NCBI GenBank assembly: GCA_000310025.1
Contig: FN649746.1
Span: 276,114-289,161, forward strand
From: Ectocarpus siliculosus
Lineage: Eukaryota; Sar; Phaeophyceae; Ectocarpales; Ectocarpaceae
DNA: 13,048 nucleotides
Direction: 5' to 3'
Under the pieces are notes generated by a model. That model had not been told where the DNA came from and did no database searches. It saw only the letters and a list, made by a program, of their open reading frames with translations. Shown one piece after another: positions 1 through 8,353 of the stretch. Both the position numbers and the translations under genes were made by a program. Every line of letters begins with the position of its first letter. Position 1 is the stretch's first letter.

Positions 1-168
1 AACCCTGTTGTGTTTCGACACCTGAAGCCCTGGTTTGGACAATGTTCGCACGCCAGTGGCCGGTCGTCAACCTCGCCGCCTGACACCAACGATTGGTTTG
101 GGAGCAACTACGACAACAAAATATTCATATCGTATACAACGAGAGCGTATATACTAGTTCTCTTTTAG

Positions 169-225
169 CAAGATACCAGGCTGGCTGACGACAGCAACAG
201 CAACAGTGACATCGAACAGTTCTAC
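169..225 (+). CDS. possible upstream exon of the WSC gene
   Basis: A good acceptor (GTTCTCTTTTAG ending at 168) is followed by 19 open codons rich in Asp, Ser and Asn (DDSNSNSDIEQFY). They end at TTCTAC|GTACTG, a weak but acceptable donor. Phase 0 at both ends agrees with the next exon. An acidic linker before a WSC domain is plausible for a secreted or membrane protein. No family is recognised, and the exon rests on splice-site shape and phase only. Confidence 0.3.
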
Positions 226-720
226 GTACTGATGATGGGCGTGTTCAGCCTTACATTCAGTTTTCCTTACGTCCCTTCCCCCACCCCTAGGTGCTCGCAC
301 GCCGTCGCCCACTCCCTCCCTGCCGGCCTACTCTTCGCTTCGCTGGGATTCCTACCAACTTCAGATATCGAGATCACGTCAGGTGCGAACGTGAAGAAAA
401 CCTTCCACCTTCACAGCAGGCGATGGTTCCGATATTTGACCTGTTCTGTCTTCGCTCTGTTTGCCTACGTTCGGTGTCTTGGCCCATTTCGAGAAAAAGA
501 GTGCCGGTGCTTTCTTGCGTGCGGCGGCGGGATCCATGGCCAACTGCTTCCGTTGACGACGCATTTCACACGCAACCCGTGCACGTGATGATGCGGTACG
601 TTTTGATGGTACTGTACATCGAGCGTATCTCTTTTCCTGGACGCCTAAAGTTCCTGAACGCCACCACCACCCCCCGCGCTCCTTTTCGTTTCGAAACTCG
701 ACGAAACAAACGAAATAGAG

Positions 721-858
721 GAAACGCAGACTGAAGACGATGACGACGACGGACCATCGTCTTTCATTGATCATGGCTGTTTCGCCGACACCAGGACCGG
801 GCGTATCATGGAGTGGATGTCTCTAAGTGACGAGCAGAAACACGCGATGACGGGCGAG
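721..858 (+). CDS. WSC domain exon, first half
   Basis: The exon encodes an acidic run (EDDDDDG) and then DHGCFADTRTGRIMEW...KHAMTGE, which is the start of a WSC domain: an aromatic or glycine before Cys1, F-A-D, a short R-rich turn and the M-T-x-E that precedes Cys2. The donor is GGCGAG|GTACGT, phase 0. The left boundary is uncertain: TAG ending at 718, GAG at 720 or CAG at 729 could each be the acceptor. WSC domains are cysteine-rich, carbohydrate-binding modules of extracellular proteins. The family is numerous in brown algae, where it occurs in cell-wall enzymes and surface proteins. Confidence 0.7.
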
Positions 859-1470
859 GTACGTGCAATTTCACTTTTGCTTGCGATCTTGCTTGGATGC
901 ATACATACACGGCACGTAGACAATAATTCTCAAAGATCATTACGAAGGGGCCTCGGTACGCTTGGTGTGCTGATAGGAAACGAGCAGCCGCTATAGAGAG
1001 AGACATGGACAGATGTTTTCACAGATAGTGGGACTGAATCGGCACCATCTTAGACTTCGACGGAGCCACGACTGATTGTGCTAATCTGTGCCTACCCGAT
1101 TCGTGACGTGGTAATATATGTGGACGCTGTTCAACCCAGGAACGAAAGGAGGTGGCGTCCCAGGGCAAAAGTGTTGAGCTGATCATTTTGTTCAAGGAGT
1201 CGTCCTCCATCGCATATGCCTCCGAAGCGGTACCCCACGTTTGCTCCCGAAACGGCAGCCCACCTTTGGAGATATTTAGGTTTAGTCCCCCTCACACGTG
1301 AGTTCCGCATACAAAACCCTGCCACAGCTCTGCTATGCAAGCATAGCGGTTTCTGACCACTTCCACTCACAACCATAGGGGCTTCCGCCCACCCCTCTTT
1401 CAAAAATGCCCCCTCTGCTGCTCCGCCATGTCTACCGCCCTACACCCCTGACCCCATTTCATTCATGCAG
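859..1470 (+). other. intron between the two WSC exons
   Basis: This 612-bp interval runs from GTACGT to TTCATGCAG. It holds no recognisable gene. Its borders are fixed by the continuity of the WSC domain on both sides rather than by transcript data. Confidence 0.6.
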
Positions 1471-1637
1471 ATGTGCATTATCGAGGGGGGGTACAGGTAC
1501 TCCGGGACTCAATATGGCTACCAATGTTTCTGCGGGGGTGAGGACACAGACCACCTCAAGCATCGCGAGTCCGTGGACTGCGATTTCACGTGCGCGGGAG
1601 ATGAAAACAAATATGCGGCAGGCCGTGGTGCATGTCC
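1471..1637 (+). CDS. WSC domain exon, second half, frameshifted
   Basis: Acceptor TTCATGCAG joins this exon in phase 0, giving MTGE|MCIIEGGYRYSGTQYG, then QCFCGG, VDCDFTCAGDENK. These are Cys2, the aromatic YxYxGxQYG core, the CxCG pair and the next two cysteines of a WSC domain. The expected CGG end is not in this frame. It appears one base off, at 1614, as CGRPWCMSVRE, so one base is missing (or two extra) near 1612-1613. A donor GTGCGT at 1638 would end the exon. One WSC cysteine is absent: the position after Cys2 reads C-I-I-E-G-G. The locus may be a pseudogene or carry a sequencing error. Confidence 0.72.
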
Positions 1638-2090
1638 GTGCGTGAAATGCTGTGAAGCTGAAAGTGCGGCGGGCTTTGGATGGTTGGGTGCGTGAGGGCT
1701 GGTGCTTTTGTACGATACGGATGTGCCTCGTCACACGCAAGCAAAAGGAAGAGTCGATTCCGCCGAATACGGGCAAGCTTGTTGGGCAGGCTGCTTGGTC
1801 GGGGGTTAGGACCGACCGTATTTCCATGTGGTAGTTCTGGCGAGGGGAAGCGTCCGCTCTTCGAGGTCCGAACTTCGTAGGCGGCAACCTGGTTCACGTC
1901 AATCAAATCGGTGACATGGGCTGAGAAGGGTCGGTCTTCTCCCGTCTTGTCGCTGTCGGTTATTTGCAACAAACACAAGGTATTGAGGAGCGTAAATGGA
2001 CGGAGGGGGTGCAAGAACCGGTTAGCAGTGTACCGTGCACTATATAGGGAAGTGGGAAGTTTTTAGATGTTCGGTAAACGAACGGTGTTG
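1638..2090. other. no recognised gene; downstream of the WSC exon
   Basis: No exon of a known family is visible. Open frames on both strands here have no domain signature. It is probably intron or 3' UTR of the WSC locus, or intergenic. A TATA-like CTATATAG lies at 2040-2047 with no gene model after it. Confidence 0.4.
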
Positions 2091-3063
2091 ATGGTTTGTA
2101 TGATACACCAAACGATCGGCCGTGGCGGCGGGCACACGGGCTCTACTAGGTGCCATACCTAGTCTTTTTTTGGCTGTGTACGGTGCCTACGTTTAATTGG
2201 GAGACCCTTTCCGGAACTTGTTGGGATTCTCAGCTGTTTTGGTTCTACAATACATGGACTGCTTGCTTCTACTGCTTTCTCCCAGGATAGGAAGAAGGTT
2301 GGAAAGGGTTTGGTTGATAGGCCGGTTTTATCCAAGTAATGCAAACGAAGAGCGAGGGTTTGAGTTTGTTGTTGCAATACATACAGTAGTGTCGTTGTTG
2401 CGGTTAAGCCAGAGATCACCTGACCTGTGTATTGTGCACGTACGTGTCATTACCGGAACGGTGCGGCGGGCACGCGGGCTCTACTAGGTACGTAGTCTTT
2501 TTTTAGCTGTGAATAGTGCCTACGCTAAGTGGGAGGCCCTTCGGGACTTGTTGGTATTCCCAGCTGTTCTTGTTCTACAGTTCATGGATCGTTTGCTGTC
2601 TACTGCATTTCTCCCAGGATAGGAAGACGTTTTGAAGGGTTCGGTTTGTAGGCCTGTGTTTCACCCGTCTATTCTGATGAGTATTGGTGTGTATGGTTTG
2701 TATTTTATACCACGCGACAAACGACCGACCATGGCGGCTGGCACGCGGGGTCTAATACGTACCGTGGTGCGGTTTTGGCTGTGAACAGTGCCTACGCTAA
2801 TTGGGAGGCCTTTCTGGAGCTCGTTGATGTTCCCAACTGCCGTCGTTCTACAGTTCACGAATCGCTTAGTCTACTTCTCCCAGAATAGGAAGGAGTTTGT
2901 AAAGGGTTGGGTTTAAGGTCGCCTCATCCAAGTCACGATAACCGTTGAACGAGAGCGAGAGTTCGACGTTTGTTATTGCAATACATACAGAAATGGCGTT
3001 GTCACACCCAGAGATCTTCTCTCCTGTAGATTGTATATTTGGACGTACGTATCGTCACCGGAC
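2091..3063. repeat. three degenerate copies of a ~300-bp tandem repeat
   Basis: Shared blocks recur in order: ATGGTTTGTA (2091, 2693), GCGGCGGGCAC-like (2125, 2463, about 2734), a TAGTCTTTTTTT or GGTTTTGGCTGTG segment followed by GTGCCTACG, GGGAGGCC, then TTCTACA..TTCA, CTCCCAG.ATAGGAAG, and at the ends of copies 1 and 3 TTGCAATACATACAG and a CCAGAGATC..CCTGT block. Copy starts are spaced 338 and 271 bp apart. The middle copy lacks the CATACAG-containing tail. No open frame is conserved between copies, so the repeat is non-coding, and no transposon termini were recognised. Confidence 0.8.
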
Positions 3064-4731
3064 GTACGTACCCCCGAGAGACGGATGCACAGTCTGTAGT
3101 ACTCCTCACATGATGGAAGCTCAAGTCTTGACGTGATGTTTTCAGAACGTAAAGAAAACCTTTCTTGTTCATCTTTGATTAACTGAGTTACATTTGATGG
3201 CGCTCTCCTCGGCATTTGATCGGATGGTGGGTTGTAATTTCTTACATTCGAATCGAATGCATCACTCGTGGAAACCACTGCAATCTAGGCGCTTGAGGGA
3301 GCCGCCAGGCCGAAAACTAGAACAGGGTTGCATCGTTGATGTTGTTGTGTTGTCTGCATGGCGCTACCATGCAATGACACACGTAAAACGACAAACCTAA
3401 GCTTAAGACTATGAACGACTCGGATTGATCCTGTTTCTTGTGCCGTCTGGGGTAAGACACAGTCTACAGACGGTAAATAATAAATAAATGTAGTCAGTCA
3501 TCATTGGTCACTGCGCGATGGTCTCGACTACTGTATGTACGTAATACCGAACGTCCCGCACGCCGTCATCACACCGGCAACAGAAATGGCAAACCACGCC
3601 CACACCCGCTTGTCTCAAATTTAGTTGTTTGTTGGTATCTATCTATGTGCTATGTGTTCGTAGACTCTGGTTCTTCATGAGATGACTCGTTCGTGCGGGC
3701 ACATTAATTAATAGAACCAGGCTATGCCTATCTCAAGTTAAGAGATAAATCCTCTTCAACGATAGCCAATGAAGTTTTACGGAAAAATTGAGCGGATGTC
3801 TCGCCTACACTGTCATATGATAGGGAGATGCTCATGATGGAGGACATAATATGCCTACTACGTACAAATCCGACTTTTTTTGTGGTTATGTTCTTTTTTC
3901 TCTCTGTCTGGTGGAACAACAGCGTTGGTTTTTGTCACACTTTTTGCATGGCACTCAGAGAACGCGTCGGTACATTACCCGATACGTGTGGGGCTCGCGA
4001 GACATCGGTGGTGAGCGTGATGGTCACTAAAAAGTCGCTGGGACTGGCTCTATTTCAGGGGCTTCGAATCAGAACCAAAGAAGCCTTCCGATTACTTCAA
4101 GTACGTATCCATGAAAAAACTGAACAGGACACTTTGTAGCGAGCGAGGTGTTTTCCTCTTTGATTCCTGCACGCACACAAAAGTCCCACAGACCATGGGC
4201 AACACGAATACATAAGAGCGAGTGACCAAACGCAGCGGATTACAGCAGTAGGACACCTACAGCAAGACGTCATCACTAGCCTTAAAGCACACACTCACCC
4301 ACGCACACGCGAAAAGTCGCAGAATTCCAGGCAGATTCTGCAGGTTGTTGGTATGGTATTTGGAGGTAGACATGTGATCGATCGTGGTTGATCATGGTTT
4401 ATTTGGCGCCGTCGGATACTAGGACGTGACGTCATGCTAGATCAGGGCTTTATGCCGAGACATGTGCCCTTCTGTTCAGTGTGTGCGTACGGACGATCGA
4501 TCCCTGATCGTGTGTGCGTGGGATATTGTGAATTGGTTTGGAAAGCGTTAATCAAGAGAAAGAGAACAACGGAAAGCAACAACAACAACCTGCTACAGTG
4601 GTCGGACAAGAGAGCCACACAGCACAAAGGTGATTGATTCTGAAGGAAGGGGTCAAATACCATTACATTGTACGTAAAACCGGCACTCACTACGAACGTC
4701 GTGACGTTTGAGATGCAACGATGCGACCGCG
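3064..4731. other. no recognised gene
   Basis: Two overlapping AATAAA motifs at 3479-3488 (plus strand) could be poly(A) signals for a transcript from the left. Between 4059 and 4100 a 42-bp segment is bounded by a fair acceptor (CTATTTCAG) and a donor (GTACGT), but it is too short to identify. The hydrophobic open frame around 3828-4139 has no domain that I recognise. Nothing else is supported. Confidence 0.4.
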
Positions 4732-5115
4732 ATGACATTGGCCATGTATTTTTCTTCGCCCGCGGGAGGCAAGTCACCTAACTCCCGAAGGGGAGTCTTG
4801 TATAAATATGTAAATAAATCTCGTGTTAAACACTGCGTGCGTCGGCGCCTTGTTGTGCCCGCTTGGCACATACCGTATCTACCACAAGTGAAAGAACGAA
4901 AGCAACCAGCAGCCATGAAATTAACCCCAAGAAAAGATGTGGCAGATTCTGAAGAGGAGCTCGATCATTCTGAAGTAGAAACGGGCTACTCCTCGGGGGC
5001 AGCCGTAGTGCGTCCGCCATTCATTGAACTCTGGGGTAGCCGTAAACTACGGAGTTTCCCCCCCGGGGAGGGGATCGTTTTTTTTTCTGTAACCACCCCC
5101 CAGGGGGGAAACTGA
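4732..5115 (+). other. unidentified open frame running into a homopolymer patch
   Basis: From the ATG at 4732 the plus strand is open for 127 codons. The part from 4915 (MKLTPRKDVADSEEELDHSE) has an acidic, protein-like composition. The last 20 or so codons are translated from C/T homopolymers that look like poor sequence, so the true end is unknown. A TATAAATA string lies at 4800-4807, inside the frame. No family is recognised, and this could be chance or the edge of a real exon or retroelement. Confidence 0.2.
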
Positions 5116-5182
5116 AGGTCCGCGGGGGGTTAGTTTTTTTTTTCCAACGCTAACCCGGGGGGAAGCCCCCCCCCGGGGGGTT
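5058..5182. other. homopolymer-rich patch, probable poor sequence
   Basis: Runs of C, G and T from 5 to 10 bases alternate (for example CCCCCCCCGGGG, TTTTTTTT, CCCCCCAGGGGGG, and a C9-G6 run near 5166). The composition differs sharply from both flanks and resembles low-quality read ends used to close an assembly gap. Annotation through it is unsafe. Confidence 0.6.
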
Positions 5183-5213
5183 GTGCAAAATAATGATGGT
5201 CCACACACCACAC

Positions 5214-5407
5214 TGTTAAGGAGTGAGTGTGGCTGCTAGCTTGAATAGGGTACATCTTATTTGTTGATAGGATGTGGGTCGGTCTCAGGAGGTATACCCT
5301 TCAGACACCTACCCTATTAGAGTTTGTCTAGTCTGCGTACCCCCCTGAGGTGAAGTTGGATCCCCACTTCACCTCGGACCCTTGTTGATCGTCTCTCAGC
5401 AATAACA
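5214..5407. repeat. LTR-like segment, TGTTA...TAACA, with strong inverted repeats
   Basis: The 194-bp segment begins TGTTAAGGAG and ends GCAATAACA, giving 5-bp terminal inverted repeats of the TG...CA type used by LTR retrotransposons. The flanking five bases (CACAC and AGCAA) do not match, so there is no target-site duplication. No primer-binding site or polypurine tract was identified on either side. The poor patch starting 30 bp to the left may hide a neighbour. Inside are a 9-bp stem (5244-5252 with 5310-5318), a hairpin (5253-5260 with 5267-5274) and a 10-bp stem (5347-5356 with 5366-5375). The segment could be a diverged solo LTR or an unrelated structured element. Confidence 0.35.
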
Positions 5408-6029
5408 AGCAACTTTCCCATCTCAACGTGGTCGTGGACAAGCGTGTCAACGACAGAACCTACCTTCATCTATCTCTAGGAGCAAGCTACCGCCCACGGC
5501 TTCACCTCCTTTAAAACACACACACAGAGTGGCGAAACTGAGATGGATAAGGTTAACGAGCAAGCGTTCAGCAAGCAGAGGGAGGAAGCAGAGGGAGGAG
5601 GAACGTAAGAACAACGAAGAAGGCGAAGAGAAAAAAGACAGCAAGAGGTACCATTGCCTAAGCTCATGCACAAGAATTCGCAGTTTGTCCGCAGGAATAA
5701 GCTATTTTTGTGGTTCGTTCGGTTCTACCTTGAGTTAGTTGTGAGATCCAAAAATGAATCCGATTTTTTTTTCCCTTTGTGCGCAAGATTTCGTCAGCAT
5801 GCTTGCTTATGGTACGTTTCAGCCGACTCCAGGGCTGGGGTGATATATGCAAGAAATTGACAAGAAAACGAAAGAATTTCACCCACAAAACAACGGCGAG
5901 GGCCAAGTGACAAACGGTACACCTAAATCTCGCTCGAAGCCCACATCTGCAAATGAATTTTCCGTCCCATATCATGCTTTTTGTGCTCCGCAAGTAAGTC
6001 AACAAAATCGACTCGGAAAATAAGAGAAA
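5408..6029. other. no recognised gene
   Basis: A purine-rich stretch (5570-5650) encodes Arg/Glu/Lys-rich chance frames. A donor-like GCAAGTAAGT is at 5989-5998. No exon can be tied to it. There is a short CA microsatellite at 5516-5526. Confidence 0.4.
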
Positions 6030-6205
6030 TACATCCCCCCCGGGGGGAACTCGTGAGAAAACTGGTACCCCGGGGGGAAATTGAAATACCCGGGGGGGCT
6101 TTTTTTTTTTGTCGAAAACGATCTACCCCGGGGCAAAATCAACGAAACTATGCTTCCAGACCGAAGAGAGGTAATGGGGGGGGGGGGGACTCTACTAGGG
6201 GGGGG
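6030..6205. other. second homopolymer-rich patch, probable poor sequence
   Basis: The motif C(3-7)G(4-7) followed by A or T runs recurs at 6034, 6068, 6089 and 6125. It is followed by a run of 13 G (6176-6188) and one of 8 G (6198-6205). It has the same character as the patch at 5058-5182. Confidence 0.6.
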
Positions 6206-7500
6206 AAACTCCCTGGTTTACGGGATTTGGTAGTTGTTAACTCCAGAATGTCCTCCAGCAAGAAGTGCGGCATGCACAACGCCCTGTTTGTGAGGTCAAG
6301 CTAGCATGGATGAGCGAATACGGGTCGAGGAAAGCAAAGTAGTCTAGACGTGCACAAGAGGGAATGCATGTAACAGTGGTAGGAGATAATTCAAGGTCGG
6401 GACTGGTGCGCACACAGCTAACTGGGTCGCAAACACGGTTCATCTCGTCGTTGTCGCCATGCGGGTCGACCACACCCACCAAACCCATGGAGTCAGCCTC
6501 CACAGATCCTGTATTGGTGCGTCGTGAAGTCTGGCGAGGTTGACGTGTGATCGGAGACACTCAAGCAGCGGCTGTGCCCGCTGCCCAGGGCATGGTATCT
6601 ACGGTCTTGGGTGTATATTATGCGGCTTTTCCTCCGTCAGGGGTTCGCTTGAAGATAATACGACTGGAGAAGGCAATTTCTCTGTTACATCGGCCTGAGG
6701 CGTGACAAGTTGTTAGTTTTACTCCCATTAACCCGTACTTTCTCTTGAATAATCTCTCTGAAACCGTAGCCACCACTGTACCCAGTCTTACGTGTTTGAG
6801 TTCAGGGATATCAACGGCATTCAGTTGAACGTAGCCAAAATGCGAAAGATAAAGCACGATACGAGGCTCTACAATACAATAGTAGCTCCTAGAGGGACCG
6901 ATCTGGCCCCTCATCTGCTCAGCGATACCTATGCTGCTGTAGAAAGGCACAGCGAGCACCTGCTCTACCGCAAGAAAGAGGTGTTAACACGTGAGTCCAT
7001 CATCACGGGTCTTGCAGATTATATACCACGCATGACAATACCTTTTTACACTTGGGGTCGTGGCCAATCCCTCTACGAACCGTGTTTTGGACGCGGCGAT
7101 ACTAAATAAAGCAGGGTATCTTAGCCTGTTCCCTATTATTTAGTTTTACTTCAGAAGATGGAGGATCGACCTCTCTTGACGTGAGAGGCCCGCATGTATA
7201 CTTCACATGTACTTGAGTATGCATACTTCAGAAGATGGAAGATCGCCACCTCTTGAAACTCTGTGTTGGGCGCGTGGAACAAATAGATGTATGCATAAAA
7301 CGAAGTGTGCGGCACTTCGACGGCAAAATCAAAGCTCTTGATTTCAGCCGAACACGCGTCACGATACCTGTGCCCAGGGAACTCAGCAACAGCCTCCAAA
7401 CTATGAAGTAGCCGGGTTTCGATGTTTGTATCTACATTTTACCATACACCAAATGACCCAACTTCGGAACACTCAGTGGATGCAGACACGATCATGATGC
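6206..7500. other. no recognised gene
   Basis: An open frame on the plus strand (ATG at 6840 to stop at 7109) and an overlapping one on the minus strand (6959-6618) show no family signature. A 32-bp block is repeated at 7148 and 7225. No splice-supported gene can be proposed. Confidence 0.4.
7148..7256. repeat. direct repeat, 32 bp, offset 77
   Basis: ACTTCAGAAGATGGAGGATC at 7148 recurs at 7225 with one change, and both copies continue to a CCTCT..TTGA block. The spacer contains CATGTATACTTCACATG-like palindromic sequence. It is non-coding as far as can be seen. Confidence 0.7.
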
Positions 7501-8098
7501 TAGTTTTCTTGCCGACAAGCGAACGACTCCCGGCTTGAAAAGCACATGCCACAATCGTATGTCATACCATTTAATGTTAACAACACCAAAACACATCAAA
7601 ATAAAAACAGGATGCCACGCCAACCACCGCCACAACCACCAACACCAACAACAACTCAGAGTCAACATCACACCCAACCAAACCTCAAAAATGCGCGCCA
7701 AGCAAACCTCCACCGAACCACCCCAAAAATTGACGATACCTGCACCCTAGCCACACTACTGCCGTATGTGCCAGAATCGTTACTTGAAATACGAACGAAT
7801 CGCATGTCTACCCCACCCTCGCTCTCCTTGTTTGCTTCTCCTCCTCGCAGCGGCAGAAAGTCACAACAACACTCTTGTACGCAGAGCTATTACTTCTCCC
7901 GCCGACGAAAGCCCGAACAGGCGGAAGCCGCAAGACACAAAGGGGCATGAGACTGCGGCAGATCACGCACGGCAATCGGGTGCAGGCCTCCCAACGGGAA
8001 TAAGCGTACTTGTCCGCGACCTGACTGCCAGCTAGTGACGCCCCGGCACAACCACGAAAACACACACACACAAGCAAGCAAGCCCGGGGATGGTGGAT
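7501..8098 (-). other. probable 3' UTR and downstream region of NAD kinase
   Basis: This follows the NAD kinase stop at 8099 on the minus strand. On the plus strand 7600-7740 is rich in CA, AAC and CCA triplets, which makes long but meaningless Thr/Pro/Gln frames. A CA/AAGC microsatellite is at 8058-8082. The transcript end cannot be fixed from the sequence. Confidence 0.35.
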
Positions 8099-8353
8099 CT
8101 ATATTGGCGAACTCGGCGGAGAGTCTCCCTTCGAAGAACCGCTCTCGTCCTTCGCCCGAGAAGTCGGTAGTGTGAAGAAGCGAGTGGGGGGCGGGTTTGC
8201 CGCGGCGGATGACGAGGAGCGGTGCGTGGACTGGTCCTCGACTAGGTCCGAAGACTGGTGCTCGTGATACGGGGTTTGAAGGGTCCGGAGGTTCCAGTTC
8301 AGCTTGTCGCGGATGCTTTGGAACCAGTCCCCGTCGAGCTCTCGCTGGTTGAC
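8099..8353 (-). CDS. NAD kinase terminal exon with stop
   Basis: After acceptor GGGCCAG the exon encodes VNQRELDGDWFQSIRDKLNWN and then LRTLQ. This corresponds to the DWFESL...LHWNVRKKQ tail of animal-type NAD kinases. A further 58 or so residues are rich in Ser, Pro and charged residues and look disordered. The stop is TAG at 8101-8099. A second possible acceptor, CAACCAG, lies nine bases further in and would remove three residues. The disordered tail is longer than the short acidic tail I know from the human enzyme. Confidence 0.9.
   Translation of the reverse strand, partial: VNQRELDGDWFQSIRDKLNWNLRTLQTPYHEHQSSDLVEDQSTHRSSSSAAANPPPTRFFTLPTSRAKDESGSSKGDSPPSSPI

Noticed and set aside
1-168. 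Open frame at the left edge (NPVVFRHLKPWFGQ...), reminiscent of the end of a retroelement integrase region
   Set aside because: The resemblance is only a few residues (HLKPWF). No zinc-binding or catalytic motif and no LTR is visible.
5317-5469. A 50-codon minus-strand frame crossing the end of the LTR-like segment
   Set aside because: It is short, has no similarity that I can name, and overlaps a stem-loop that explains part of its composition.
7546-7950. A 134-codon plus-strand frame rich in Pro, Gln and Thr
   Set aside because: It is low-complexity translation of a CA/AAC-rich region, with no domain and no splice support.
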